Shown here in pieces: positions 19,996 through 30,058 of a stretch of DNA of 64,000 nucleotides. The position numbers and the translations under genes were made by a program. This DNA comes from Blattamonas nauphoetae. Lineage: Eukaryota > Preaxostyla > Oxymonadida. Below the pieces are notes generated by a model. It did not search any database. It saw nothing but the letters and a program-made list of their open reading frames with translations, and had not been told where the DNA came from. The first letter of the stretch is position 1. Each line of letters starts with the position of its first letter. The DNA is taken from contig JARBJD010000158.1 in NCBI GenBank assembly GCA_033064195.1, forward strand, positions 1-64,000, written 5' to 3'.

Positions 19996-20113
19996 TTTCT
20001 GCTTGATTGATCTCATGTATCAAAGGTCTGGGAATGAGATTCAGAAATGGAGCTCCCACACGAAGAATTGTTTTTCCGACTCCTGCTAATTTTGATAACC
20101 AATCTGGTGCCAT
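19985..20113 (-). pseudogene. Small Polinton protein, 5' part (split by insertion)
   Basis: It starts MAPDWLSKLAGVGKTILRVG with hydrophobic and amphipathic character, and its opening resembles the protein starting at 25,141 (MAPGSFNKLNNIGKQFFQFI). The ATG follows a T-rich motif. The insertion ending at 19,984 cuts it. The two paralogous starts suggest small membrane-active or penton-type virion proteins; this is inference. Confidence 0.5.
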
Positions 20114-20119
20114 TTTAGG

Positions 20120-20132
20120 AAAATAAAAATAT
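20120..20132 (-). promoter_or_regulatory. T-rich start motif before the gene at 20,113
   Basis: Minus strand: atatttttatttt, followed by cctaaa and the ATG. Confidence 0.45.
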
Positions 20133-20209
20133 CTGATTACTAGTGAATTATTATCCTTTGAATTGAATTTTAGAGTTGGACGAGAGTGGCATATCATCAT
20201 TGGAGTATC

Positions 20210-20590
20210 TTTCCAACAAACCAGTGCTCATTAACATCTGAGACCGGTGACGTGGAAATATACAATGGGTGGCCTGCCCAAGAGAAACAAAACAGAGAAA
20301 AAGAAAACTTTATCTGTTAAAACAATTGTTCCCGACAAGGGACGCAAGGGTCACAGTGTCGGTTCTACCCCTGTTTGGGTGGTTAATGAGCAAAAAAGAG
20401 AGAGATCACTGTCTCTGTCCAGAAAGAGCCTCAACGAGGGAGAGAAAACTGGACAAACATGAGAAGTCATAAGTGACAAGTGAAATGGAAAGGCCAAAGG
20501 GCTGTGCCAGAGTCGGTCTTGCGACAAAACGAGAACGAACATCAGTTGTGTGGCAGTGTTCGCTGTTAATGAGCACTGGTTTGTTGGAAA
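20210..20590. mobile_element. 381-bp TIR element
   Basis: The ends are inverted for 27 bp, beginning TTTCCAACAAACCAGTGCTC. No transposase is present. It abuts the larger element at 20,591-24,891, which has a related terminus (CCAACAAACCAGGGCTTC). The outer 60 bp of this element also match, inverted, the right terminal region of the larger one, including ccggtgacgtggaaatatac. No target duplication was found. Confidence 0.7.
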
Positions 20591-20897
20591 TGTCATCGCT
20601 ACGCTCTGACACCCAACAAACCAGGGCTTCATTAACATCTGAGTATTGAAAGGAGAAGAATGAGTAAAGAAGAGAAAAGATATCTTTGTGTTCTTCTTCC
20701 TAGATCTGGTCATCAGTTGATTTAGGCCGTGACCCAATTGGGCTGTCACCCCACTGATTGCGAGTTCTCATACCAACTCAGCACTCTCTCCATTCCGTAC
20801 TCCCGACTCTCTTTCCTCTTCCGAGTCATGCCTGCCCTTCTTCCTTCACGAGTCACTACTCAAGTCTCACTTTGCCATAATACTCCACTTCAACCCA

Positions 20898-21350
20898 AAC
20901 CTCCCTCAGTCAACTGCAGCTTTCTCTCTTCCAAAGGTGGTCGTCGAGATGAAAATGTTGGAGAAAGTGCGAACATGCCCGAACTTAATCAGGTCTCTTT
21001 CCCCAAGGATGTCTCCTTGCACTCTCACTCAACTTCCACGACATTGGTTCGGGTCAGCATGCAATCTTTCTTCTGAGAGGATGTTCCTCCGCCCTGACAC
21101 AGTTCTTTGTTCTTGATCTCAACCTCCCCCAAGTCAATTGCTGCTTTCCCTCCGTCAAAGGTGGCCGCCGAGATGAAAATGTTGGAGAAAGTGCGAACAT
21201 GCCCGAACTTAATCAGGTCTCTTTCTCCCAAGGATGTCTCCTTGCACTCTCACTCAACTGCCACGACCTTGTTTCGGGTCCGCTCGCAATCTTTCTTTTG
21301 GGAGGATGTTCTTCTGCCCTGACAGACTTCTTCGTTCTTGATCTCAACAG
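20898..21350. repeat. Two tandem copies of a 222-bp unit
   Basis: Copies begin near 20,898 and 21,120 and share long identical stretches, such as the words around caaaggtgg and gagatgaaaatgttgg. They lie inside the 4.3-kb element. On the minus strand both copies keep the same frame, with FSNIFISAATFDGG in the second and a near match in the first, which suggests the unit was once coding. Confidence 0.7.
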
Positions 21351-24300
21351 CTGATGAAGCATTTGTATTTGATTGCTTCGAATTCACTGCCAACTGCCAA
21401 TTTATTAAACCTGTCCCGCTTGTTGTTGGGTTGGTGACGGGGTTTGTATCCATTCTGAACACTCTTGGGAGTGTATTCTTCGGTACCATCCAGACTCCTT
21501 GTTCCTTGATGTCTTCAGGCAATCTTGCTCGTAATCTGTCAAGTGCAGTGAATCTTTGTCTTCTTCATCCATCCTGTGATGTCAATATGGAACATTAGAT
21601 CATTTACGAAGAGTTGGTTCTTGTCTTGTGCTTTATTCGCTTCTCCATGTCCTTCTATCCAGTCCTCTTTCCCGGCGTCAAGTCTCCTCAACTCCGCATT
21701 GCATGCTCCACACAGTTGTACTCATCTCCCCAAATTCCGTCATATCACTTCAGTCTCTCCCATCCGTCTGTCTCCTCCATTCCTTTCACTTCTGTCCCAG
21801 CAAGTCTGTTCTTAACTCATATTCTGCTTTCCTCGATTTTGATGCTCGACTAACTTCGGATGGCTTGTGTCTGTCGATTCTCCCATTTTTTGCACCAAGC
21901 GCTGCTGCTGTAAATCATGCCGTCGAGGGCAACTGCTATGGATGGTGGGTAATAGCTGTCGTGCTCATTTCCAAACCACGCATGAGCTCCTTGTGTCTGT
22001 GAACATCGTCATCACCATCTGTGAGAGGATATGTTCCTTTACGCTTCTTTCCACTTCGCTTCCTTCGAAATGAATCACATCATTTCATGGTATCCAATGC
22101 GCTCTCGATTCTATTGTTGAATTCTGCGTCTCAGCTTGTCATTTCGCAACAATCGTTTCCACTTACTGAATGGAGGATCTTGAACTCTCATCCAACGATC
22201 TGTAGCGGTATAAGTTTCCTTCCTCCTTTCTCCGCTTCCACTTCCTTTGCAGAGAAGATGCCTCCGATCTCCGACTCTGGTCTGTTAACTGCTGAAAAGA
22301 GATTGTCGGTGGTATGTGGGAATCAATTGTCACTTCGGGGACAATGACTTTGCCAAGAATTGATGGAACGATTGTGAATGTTGTGATATCGAAACTTGAA
22401 AATGACTTCCCTGAAGTTGTCATTTCGTTCAACACCGATGTTGAGCGATGGACCATCACTTGATTCATGAAGATGTCCCAAACATTCCTCATTCAATATA
22501 GAAACTGGTAGTAACCGCTTTGTTCGATATCGTTTCGATTGAAGTGCCTTCCTGGTTGGTCCTGGTCTTGTTGTGAGGAAACACTTCAATCATGCAGGCT
22601 TGTCGGCTTTCTGGTGTGTGTTGCTACGCTATCTCTGCTGACTCTTTCTCTCCCACACAAAATGTGTCACTTTCAGGTCTGATCGGGAGTGTTACTTTCC
22701 AAAGCTTCTCTTGTCGTTTCGATTGTGATTGCCCGGTTAAGTATCTCCCTCCTCCTTCTTTCTGTTGTTGTAGTTCTTTGAGTTGAGTATTTCTCTTTGA
22801 GTTGAGTATTTATCTGAGAGCTTCGTTTCAAGAGCTCCGAATCATCTTCGAGATTTTCCGTCGCAGATAGGAGGCGGCGCATTCTTTTGGGCTTCTCTCG
22901 ATGATACGGGCGTCGTTCCTGTGATGAAGAACAACTATTCATGATAGGAATGTTTGTGTTGATCACTTGCATTTTCCTCGGCATCGTCGAATGTTGTGTC
23001 TTCTTGTTAGCTTCTACTACACGAGGATGTCTTCAATTCGATGTGAGCCTTGAATTCGTCCTTTTGGATATTCATATCGTTTGTCAGGATGGTAATGGTG
23101 AATGCTGGACCAGTTGAGTCTGGTTTAAGTTGTTAGAGATGCCTGTTCTGACTTGTAAAGATGCGATCCGACATGCGCTGGCTCACTGCGGTTGCTTTGT
23201 ACTCGCTGTCTTTGAGATGTGTCTGCCTCAATATCTCGATCTGAATTCGATCATTGATGAAAACGAATTCCTCCTGTGTGGATTCCCAACACGTTGCAGG
23301 TAATACAATTGTCGACACAGCAGTTGTCATCAAGAATGACGGAAAAAGGTTCAGTCTGACTGAAGGTGAGTTTTAGATCGATCGAAAATGCAGGAATGTG
23401 CACAAAGCGATAGTCGCAGAACGACGATGCGGAAAACAGTCGAGGTCTCTGTTTATGTGCGGCGATATAGATGATTGCTGGAAGATTCGCTTGATTCTGC
23501 TGGAAATCTGCCCAAGTCTGGCTTAATCTTGGAACTTACAATTCTGGTTGTTACTATTGTTCAACGGTGGATTTTTATTTTGCCTTGCCGAGTTCAACAA
23601 TTACATCTGTATCTGACACGAATCTTCGTTTCCTTGGTGAGACAAGATTGTCCAAGTTGTTTGCCTGAAGATTTCAGGAGGACAACCGATGAGTTGGCTT
23701 CGTTCTGTGAAGCCTTCTACGAACATATTTTGGTGTTTTCTATCCCATTTTCTTGATTGTTTTAAATTTCAACTGTAGTACGAGTCATGACTGGATAAAC
23801 TGGATCGGAATTGAAACACCGCTTGGTGGTCCTTGTAGTTTCAACCACCATACTGTCTGGCACCTGTTCTTGCAGGAGTTCGTTTGTTTTTGTTGTTTTT
23901 CCTTCTACATCCCTCATGAATACAATTAGAAGAGATGAGATCGTGACTTGCCTTGTGTGTACCCGGATCCATAAAAGATGGATGACAGGATCCTATGATC
24001 AGAATATGTTGAATTTGAGTTGAAAAGGAATGTTTCCGTACGGAAGGGGCAGATTACTTGCTGTACTGCTTCAACACGGGGGTGATCCTTCCAAGTTCGG
24101 ATGACTATCAATAAGTTCAGGTATATGGACACGCTCCTCTCCATTTGTCGATCGGCTGCTATTGATACAGATGAACATACTTCGTTGTCCATATCAACTT
24201 CCAATAATGAGCTGACAGATGGCCCCGTGATGTTGATCCGGTTGGTGGGTATTCAAGTCGCACTGAGTATCTGTTCAACGATATGCGAAATCATTACCAT

Positions 24301-24838
24301 GTCATTGACAATTTCTTGATATTTCCGACCAGAATGTCTTGACTGTCCTGCTCTGTTTCGGATGTTCCAACGAAGTCCGGTATCATGTGATCCTTCTGTA
24401 TTCTGACCGTCGGTCGACCCCAATCTGATCCTTGTTTCATTTTTGCTATATTCTGATCTCCTCCTCGTCACAATATGGGATGGTCGTCATCTGACATGAC
24501 TGTTTCTGTTTTCAACGATTCTAAACGTACTGGACCGGCGACTCTACGATGTTGTTTGAATCTCACGAACATGTGGTAGAACATCATTTAATGATGTGGG
24601 GAGATGGTCCAAGATCCTCAAATCTTGATCGAGCGATAGAAGGCTGATGTTTTTGGAGATGAACTTTGAAAGAGTTTTAATCACAGTGAATCGGTAAATC
24701 ACTGATTCGGTCGCGACCAATCGTTTAGGAAGTGATTCCACGAAAACTAGTTTGATAATTAGTGACGAGGAGGAGGAATCACTATGTTTTGTTTGATCTT
24801 TGGGTTGGCCACCCATTGTATATTTCCACGTCACCGGT
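21351..24838. other. Interior of the 4.3-kb element; no gene recognised
   Basis: Frames are all under about 125 codons and none carries a known motif. Patches on the minus strand near 22,160-22,590 have protein-like composition with breaks. I see no DDE triad, reverse transcriptase, tyrosine recombinase or RNA gene. Confidence 0.35.
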
Positions 24839-24891
24839 CTCAGATGTTAATGAAGCCCTGGTTTGTTGGGTGTCAGAGCGTAGCGATGACA

Positions 24892-25141
24892 GTCCATTTC
24901 GAGGTGGTTCATACTCAATCATCTGTGGTTTTTGTTGACGATTGATCGCTTTGTTTTGTTGATAAACGTCCATCATTCCTCCTAATCCATTGAGTATTCC
25001 TCCTGCTGTTTGACCGAATTTACTGTTCGTTTGTGAGAGCAATCCACCACCAACTTGAAGCAATGTTGGAGCTAGAGGTTTGATGAATTGAAAGAATTGC
25101 TTGCCGATATTATTGAGTTTGTTGAAACTTCCTGGTGCCAT
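24892..25141 (-). pseudogene. Small hydrophobic Polinton protein, 5' part (split by insertion)
   Basis: About 83 codons belong to the element before the insertion boundary at 24,891. MAPGSFNKLNNIGKQFFQFI is followed by a Gly-rich hydrophobic stretch (GQTAGGILNGLGGMMDVY) and a Gln-rich polar part. Its opening is like that of the gene at 20,113. Gly-rich amphipathic helices of this size occur in membrane-active capsid proteins of related viruses; the role here is inference. The inserted TIR elements interrupt it. Confidence 0.55.
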
Positions 25142-25147
25142 TTATGT

Positions 25148-25160
25148 AAAAATAAAAAAT
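25148..25160 (-). promoter_or_regulatory. T-rich start motif before the gene at 25,141
   Basis: Minus strand: attttttattttt, six bases before the ATG. Confidence 0.5.
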
Positions 25161-25212
25161 ACAATTCATTTATAATTTTCACGAGGAAATAATCTCAGAA
25201 GAGATTTCTGCC

Positions 25213-25797
25213 CTATCGGGGTATAGCTTTCGTCAGAGAAATGCCATAATTGAGAATGGTGTTGTATGCTTCGTTATAGGCAATACTCATGTCTTTTCCA
25301 CCAACAAGGATCTTGAATATTGTTCGAAAGATTGGGAGTTTATTCAGACATAAACACTTGTCAGACAGGTCATCCAGTTCGATCACCACATCATTGATCC
25401 CAGTGAGTGTAGCAATCAGTGCACATAAATCACTTTGGTTTGTGATCAGTTTCTTCGATGGTTCAATGAGATTCTTCAGTAGTTTCTTTTCACAGGCAAA
25501 TGCATTCTTGTAGACGAGTAATAACTGATCTTTAAATGCTGAAATGATAGAAGTGTATTCTCGAAGTGGAATAGAACGGCTCTGAATGGGAGCTGATGGA
25601 TATGTCTCCAGTGGTGGATCATAAACACCTGGAACATTCTCGAGTTCAACATTCGCGCATTGTTCATTACGATCTTCGAGCTTAGATCTTCCAGAATTCG
25701 AGCCTTTGTTGTCGATGATGACATTGTTGGTGATTGATGTTGGGACTGAAGAAGAACTTGTGTGTTTTGTAAATTGACAACTTAGAATTGGTTGCAT
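25213..25797 (-). CDS. Unrecognised Polinton protein
   Basis: 194 residues from the ATG at 25,797 (MQPILSCQFTKHTSSSSVPT); the codon before it is GTG, so the ATG was preferred. The N-terminal 80 residues are polar and probably disordered. The rest is helical with hydrophobic patches (DLCALIATLTGINDVVIELD, FRTIFKILVGGKD). There is no signal peptide and no catalytic motif. It belongs to the run of minus-strand genes between the hydrophobic protein and the ATPase, a place where Polintons keep virion or maturation genes. It lacks the His-Asp-Cys pattern of the Polinton cysteine protease. Confidence 0.6.
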   Translation of the reverse strand: MQPILSCQFTKHTSSSSVPTSITNNVIIDNKGSNSGRSKLEDRNEQCANVELENVPGVYDPPLETYPSAPIQSRSIPLREYTSIISAFKDQLLLVYKNAFACEKKLLKNLIEPSKKLITNQSDLCALIATLTGINDVVIELDDLSDKCLCLNKLPIFRTIFKILVGGKDMSIAYNEAYNTILNYGISLTKAIPR

Positions 25798-25807
25798 CAC
25801 TTTCTAT

Positions 25808-25820
25808 AAAAATAAGAAAT
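25808..25820 (-). promoter_or_regulatory. T-rich start motif before the gene at 25,797
   Basis: Minus strand: atttcttattttt, ten bases before the ATG. Confidence 0.45.
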
Positions 25821-25834
25821 ATATATTAATGTTT

Positions 25835-26800
25835 TCAATCACTCATTTCTTTCTGATACTGAGCATATTGAGAGTAAGCTGGCATATTCGAAGATTGGTA
25901 TTGACCGATATCTTCATCTGTTCTTGTTGCATATGCTTTGCGTGTCAGAGTACTAATCTCTGATGCAATGGCAGTATTATGTCTCCCAAGGAATGTTGGC
26001 AGATCTTCTTGACTTGTGATAAACTCTAGAAACTGTGGATACACCTGCTCCTTGAAATCCTTTCTTTTCTTCATTCTCTGATGTCCTTCTTTGGTACTGT
26101 CGAATCCTGAAAGATGTTCTTCAAGCCATCTGTCCCACATTTGTGATGCTACTTTCGATTGAATTGAATTGAACACCATATTGTCTATTACTCTTTTCCC
26201 TGTATCTGCTGGATTATCTCGACTGGCACGAGTTATTCCCAATTCATTTGTCATGAAGTCACCAACAGCTTTCTTCATTATTGCATATGGTTGTTGTGAT
26301 CTTTGTGTTTGTATATCTGCGTAGCTGATGTCTCGATAATTGGATGGTAAATCGTATGATCCATTCTTGAGGAAATTAGAGTGTGAAGCTTTGATTTTCC
26401 TTCCGAATTGGCGATTAAATGCTGAATAGGATGTCTGTCTTCTCTTGTCTGGTGTTGGATTCATTGCGTAGTAGGTCTCTTTGACTGGTCTTCTATTGTA
26501 TGGTGCAAGCATGGCTCCATTGACTGCAATCAAATCTTTCGAATCATTGTCGTAGACCATGACGTCTGGGATTTTTCCATGTTGTTCCATTAGCACAGTC
26601 CAATTCTGTCCAGTTCTCTTAATGTACTCAAGCGCTGATGGATAACTACTGAGGGCATCGTTCCATCTGGTTTGAATATCATCGTCAGCATAGATTCTTT
26701 TCATTGCAGCTTGTGTCTCTGCTGCGTATCTCATTTTTGGTTTCTTCTCTCTTGTTTTTCTTGTTGGTTGGTTGTACACAATCTGTGGTATCATTGACAT
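25835..26800 (-). CDS. Unrecognised basic Polinton protein
   Basis: 321 residues from the ATG at 26,800 (MSMIPQIVYNQPTRKTREKK). Earlier in-frame codons are not ATG. The N-terminus is strongly basic (RKTREKKPKMRYAAETQAAM), the middle is rich in aromatic and polar residues (NRQFGRKIKASHSNFLKNGS), and the end is helical. A basic head on a protein of this size would suit DNA condensation or capsid cementing, but I see no family motif. It is divergent from the ATPase gene, with only 53 bp between the two starts, so both probably share a control region. Confidence 0.6.
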   Translation of the reverse strand: MSMIPQIVYNQPTRKTREKKPKMRYAAETQAAMKRIYADDDIQTRWNDALSSYPSALEYIKRTGQNWTVLMEQHGKIPDVMVYDNDSKDLIAVNGAMLAPYNRRPVKETYYAMNPTPDKRRQTSYSAFNRQFGRKIKASHSNFLKNGSYDLPSNYRDISYADIQTQRSQQPYAIMKKAVGDFMTNELGITRASRDNPADTGKRVIDNMVFNSIQSKVASQMWDRWLEEHLSGFDSTKEGHQRMKKRKDFKEQVYPQFLEFITSQEDLPTFLGRHNTAIASEISTLTRKAYATRTDEDIGQYQSSNMPAYSQYAQYQKEMSD

Positions 26801-26853
26801 TTCATACAAAATAAAAAAACCAAAAGTATATTTTAAGTAGAGTTAAATCACAA
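26801..26853. promoter_or_regulatory. Divergent control region
   Basis: These 53 bp separate two start codons facing away from each other. The T-rich motif of the minus gene (26,808-26,819) is present. On the plus side there is only tatattttaag about 25 bases before the ATPase start. Confidence 0.5.
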
Positions 26854-27747
26854 ATGAACAAATCTCCATCAACAACAATGTCAACATTGTTACGGAGGGC
26901 AGAGCCCTCTTCGCTTACAGCCTATGTGAATGCAAAATTGAGTGAAGCATCAAATAGGAATGTTTCTCATGAAGTGCAATCACAGATTCATCCAGACTTG
27001 AATTTCAATCGCAATAGTGTCAATGTCCTCGTTGGAAATAGAGGAAGTGGGAAAACCTTTAATGCTCTTCGAGAGGTTGCCAAGCTCCAGAATGTTCAAG
27101 TCAGAAACGAACTATTCCATCTGTTCGTCTTCGTCACTGATAAGAACATTGATCCAACCTTCGACAAGTTCAAACCAATTCTGAACGTTCCATATGTGGA
27201 AGTCAAATACGATGATGCACTTCCATTTCTGTTGGAACTCTCTGAATCAAAAGCAGCGTATGAAGAAATTATTGACAACCAGTGGCAAGACAGAATTACT
27301 GATGAATGCCGAGAGGATCTCTTTGATGCACTTTACATTGATGACTTCTCAGTCAAGAATCTCCAAACGATTATCCTTCTTGATGACTGTCGTCGAATCC
27401 TAGGTGAACGAAGAGCATCCAAAAATAGAATGACAATGATGGACTTGTTACTGGAGAATCGACAACCGAAATTCACATTCTTTCTGACGATGCACGAGCT
27501 GTTCAGTTTGTCAGCAGATATGAAGTCAAACATTGATTCAATGTGGATCTTTGGAGGATTCAACAAAGAACGAATCAGTCGAGTCTATCCTCAGTTGAAC
27601 TCACCAATTGATACTCAACACTTCTGGAATGTCTACCAAAGGAAACAAAAATGTGAAGCAGTCATTCTTCGATACAACACAGATGGAGTTGCACTGACTG
27701 AGATCAACAAAGATGGGTTAATCAGAAGGGTCAGAGAGCTCTTGTAG
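26854..27747 (+). CDS. Genome-packaging-type ATPase (FtsK/A32-like)
   Basis: 297 residues, open throughout. Walker A is VLVGNRGSGKTFNAL at about residues 58-72. Walker B is TIILLDDCRRILG at about 172-184. A following segment, KFTFFLTMHELFSLSADMKS, gives the sensor-like threonine after a hydrophobic strand. This is the layout of the A32/FtsK-HerA packaging ATPases that Polintons, virophages and large DNA viruses use to pump DNA into the capsid. The length matches the family (about 250-300). It is the only core gene of the element on the plus strand apart from the fibre. Its end overlaps the 3' end of the next gene by 30 bp. Confidence 0.85.
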   Translation: MNKSPSTTMSTLLRRAEPSSLTAYVNAKLSEASNRNVSHEVQSQIHPDLNFNRNSVNVLVGNRGSGKTFNALREVAKLQNVQVRNELFHLFVFVTDKNIDPTFDKFKPILNVPYVEVKYDDALPFLLELSESKAAYEEIIDNQWQDRITDECREDLFDALYIDDFSVKNLQTIILLDDCRRILGERRASKNRMTMMDLLLENRQPKFTFFLTMHELFSLSADMKSNIDSMWIFGGFNKERISRVYPQLNSPIDTQHFWNVYQRKQKCEAVILRYNTDGVALTEINKDGLIRRVRELL

Positions 27748-28077
27748 AAGGTTCCCAATGGTCTCGTCAAGACTTCGAAGCCTCATGCTGAGAGTGTCTG
27801 TCAGCGTTCGAATTGATTCTTCAAAGTCTGATAATCTTTGATCAATCGAGAGTGAATAAGGAGAAGTGGAAGCATTAACATATCGTTTCCTCAGGGCAAT
27901 TTCACCTCTTATTTTTGTTATTCTGTATCCATCAATTTGAATCATCCTATTCAGTTTCTGTGTTGTGTACTCATTCAGTTCTTTTCTATTCTTCTCCAAG
28001 TATCTCTGAAAGTCGTGGATGTTTGTGAACTCTTTCTGTTCAGGATCAAACGGTTCTAATATCTTCAGAGATGTCAT
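27718..28077 (-). CDS. Small coiled-coil Polinton protein
   Basis: 119 residues starting MTSLKILEPFDPEQKEFTNI. Two long charged helices are predicted (IHDFQRYLEKNRKELNEYTT and LSDFEESIRTLTDTLSMRLR) with heptad spacing of Leu/Ile, so it probably forms a coiled-coil oligomer. It ends tail to tail with the ATPase. No family was recognised. It may be an ATPase partner or scaffold; that is inference from position. Confidence 0.6.
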   Translation of the reverse strand: MTSLKILEPFDPEQKEFTNIHDFQRYLEKNRKELNEYTTQKLNRMIQIDGYRITKIRGEIALRKRYVNASTSPYSLSIDQRLSDFEESIRTLTDTLSMRLRSLDETIGNLLQELSDPSD

Positions 28078-28085
28078 TTAAGTGA

Positions 28086-28096
28086 TATAAAAATAT
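28086..28096 (-). promoter_or_regulatory. T-rich start motif before the coiled-coil gene
   Basis: Minus strand: atatttttata, followed by tcacttaa and the ATG at 28,077. Confidence 0.4.
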
Positions 28097-28113
28097 CTGA
28101 AACATTTTTGAGA

Positions 28114-29958
28114 CTACGCCAAATTAAATTCAGCAATGAACTCTGGAGTTAAGTCATCAATAGAGTCTGCATGAAACTTCGTGTGTTGGATTGGAACGTA
28201 GACAACTTTTGACAGACAAGTGAGACCATTTAGTAAAGTCGCTACAACATTACCGTGTTTGTATTCAATGAATTTCCCCACGAATTGAAACTGTCTACGC
28301 TTCTTCTGAAACTTGGCAACAGTCTTGTCCAAATCAAGGTGAATCAGTAGAATGTTTCCTGGTTTGTATTTCCAGAACATCTGGGTTGTCTGCTGTCGTT
28401 GGATGTTCTTTAATTGTTCTTCACAACTGGATATATACAATACTTCGATTTCACGATTGTTTTGTGCTTGCTGTGGAGTGAATTTATTCCAGTACGCTCG
28501 ATGTGGAGTCATGTTGTAGAATTCCACCATCTGATTCATCAGTGAATGATTTGCCATTTGTGTTGCATTGTCTTGGAATCCATCTCTGATTGTTCTGATC
28601 ACTCGATCGACAATTCTATTGTGATTTGTGAATGGTGAGCTTGTGAAATATGTACTGACCTTCTGTTCCTTGAAAAACTCTGATGCTTCTCCACTTGTCC
28701 ACGCTGCTTCTCCATCACCTCGAATGTTGTTGACATGAACTCCACGATGATTAATCAGATCGTTGATTGCAGTCTTGACTTTGCTCCATGATTTATCCAG
28801 AACTGGAATGACAACCAGGTATTTAGTGTTGATGTCAATTGCAAAAAGGTAGATCTGAAGAACTGTTTTCGACGTTGGTGATTGAATGAAAACGAGATCA
28901 ATTTCCCAGGATCCAAACTTGGGAGAGAAGTACGGTCGATCACAATTCTGAGGAACCTTTCTGTCTGATGTCTTCTGTGGATCACCTGTTATTGCTTTGG
29001 ACATGAATTGCATTTTTAATCGAAATGGATACCCAATTTTCTCTGTTGTTTTTGGAATCATTGGTGGATCAATTCTCATTCTGTCACTTCCTTTTTCTCT
29101 CTGGATTTTCCTCGGATGTGCTACACTCCATCTGTGATCAAATTCCTCATACCAATCCTGAAATGATCTTCCTCCGAATGGGATTTGTTTTGTGTGAGTC
29201 AGAATGAAGTCAATATCATCGTTCGCAATAGTTTTGTTAATTGAGGCTCGAACAAATGTGTCTCTGTTCATTTTATTGGCATCCAGAATGTGTGATGTAA
29301 TAAAGTGTTCCATCTGCTTTTGATTATTCATTATTGAGTTCTCAGCTTTGATTTGTTCATCTTCTGAATCATTTCTCTGTTGATGATCAAACAATCCTTT
29401 CATTTGTGCCAACTTATTGAGCACTTGTTGTGTCGTAGGTTCGTAGTGTCTGATCTCTCTCACTGGGTGGTTGAACGCAGTTGTTCTGATTGACATTGGT
29501 GGATTGGGAATAATGACATCATCCTCCTCCTCTTCAAATCTCATCTCCTTCATTGGATATTCATATTCAAACCCCATTGATTTCAAGTTTCTAATCTGTC
29601 CAGGTATAATTGGAGATTCAGGCGATTCAATTACTATTGGTCTTTGCACTGGAATTGGTATTGGTCTTGCCTCTGCAGGGCTTCGAATCCGTGGTGAGAC
29701 ATTCACTTCCTGATTTTCCGCGCGATGATATAGTTGATATTGGAAGTATGCATTTTCAGCAGTGCGATCCCGAATTTGAATTCCTAGGTATTTCTTTTCA
29801 AATTGTTGAACTACGCTTCTTCCTTCAGGTAATGATAATTCAGGAGAGAGACCTCCATTAAACCAATCCTCAAAATATGTTTCATCATTTGCGACGAAGT
29901 CTCCGTGTGAATCAGAGCCGCTATAGACTGGTAAAATGTTTGTGAAAGTCCATTTCAT
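28114..29958 (-). CDS. Retroviral-type integrase of the Polinton
   Basis: 614 residues from the first ATG of the frame (MKWTFTNILPVYSGSD). The first half is polar and Pro-rich. The rve catalytic core lies at about residues 345-470: SWEIDLVFIQ, then a strand pair IDINTKYLVVIPV, then NNIRGDGEAAW, and IVDRVIRTIRDG. The C-terminal part has a small beta domain (KPGNILLIHLDLD...GKFIEYKHGNVVATLLNG) like the SH3-type end of retroviral integrases. Polinton integrase joins the AG ends to target DNA and makes the 6-bp duplication seen here. A T-rich motif lies about 85 bases upstream. Confidence 0.85.
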   Translation of the reverse strand: MKWTFTNILPVYSGSDSHGDFVANDETYFEDWFNGGLSPELSLPEGRSVVQQFEKKYLGIQIRDRTAENAYFQYQLYHRAENQEVNVSPRIRSPAEARPIPIPVQRPIVIESPESPIIPGQIRNLKSMGFEYEYPMKEMRFEEEEDDVIIPNPPMSIRTTAFNHPVREIRHYEPTTQQVLNKLAQMKGLFDHQQRNDSEDEQIKAENSIMNNQKQMEHFITSHILDANKMNRDTFVRASINKTIANDDIDFILTHTKQIPFGGRSFQDWYEEFDHRWSVAHPRKIQREKGSDRMRIDPPMIPKTTEKIGYPFRLKMQFMSKAITGDPQKTSDRKVPQNCDRPYFSPKFGSWEIDLVFIQSPTSKTVLQIYLFAIDINTKYLVVIPVLDKSWSKVKTAINDLINHRGVHVNNIRGDGEAAWTSGEASEFFKEQKVSTYFTSSPFTNHNRIVDRVIRTIRDGFQDNATQMANHSLMNQMVEFYNMTPHRAYWNKFTPQQAQNNREIEVLYISSCEEQLKNIQRQQTTQMFWKYKPGNILLIHLDLDKTVAKFQKKRRQFQFVGKFIEYKHGNVVATLLNGLTCLSKVVYVPIQHTKFHADSIDDLTPEFIAEFNLA

Positions 29959-30041
29959 TTCCAATATTATTTTTGAGAGTGTTGTGTACACCGAAGTAAC
30001 CTATCCACTAATGCTTTGATCTGTCGTGTATTCATTTATTC

Positions 30042-30050
30042 AAAAATAAA
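30042..30050 (-). promoter_or_regulatory. T-rich start motif upstream of integrase
   Basis: Minus strand: tttattttt, six bases before an ATG at 30,035. It is placed like the other start motifs of the element. Confidence 0.4.
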
Positions 30051-30058
30051 GTTTGTGT

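Larger units (their letters stand above)
20591..24891. mobile_element. 4.3-kb element with 53-bp inverted ends
   Basis: The first 53 bases (starting TGTCATCGCTACGCTCTGAC) are repeated exactly and inverted at 24,839-24,891. Together with the abutting 381-bp element it interrupts a Polinton gene. No transposase was recognised. The inside holds only short frames in both strands, and some minus-strand stretches read like decayed protein (for example FSNIFISAATFDGGKAAIDL), so it may be a non-autonomous element carrying degraded host sequence. Confidence 0.7.
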
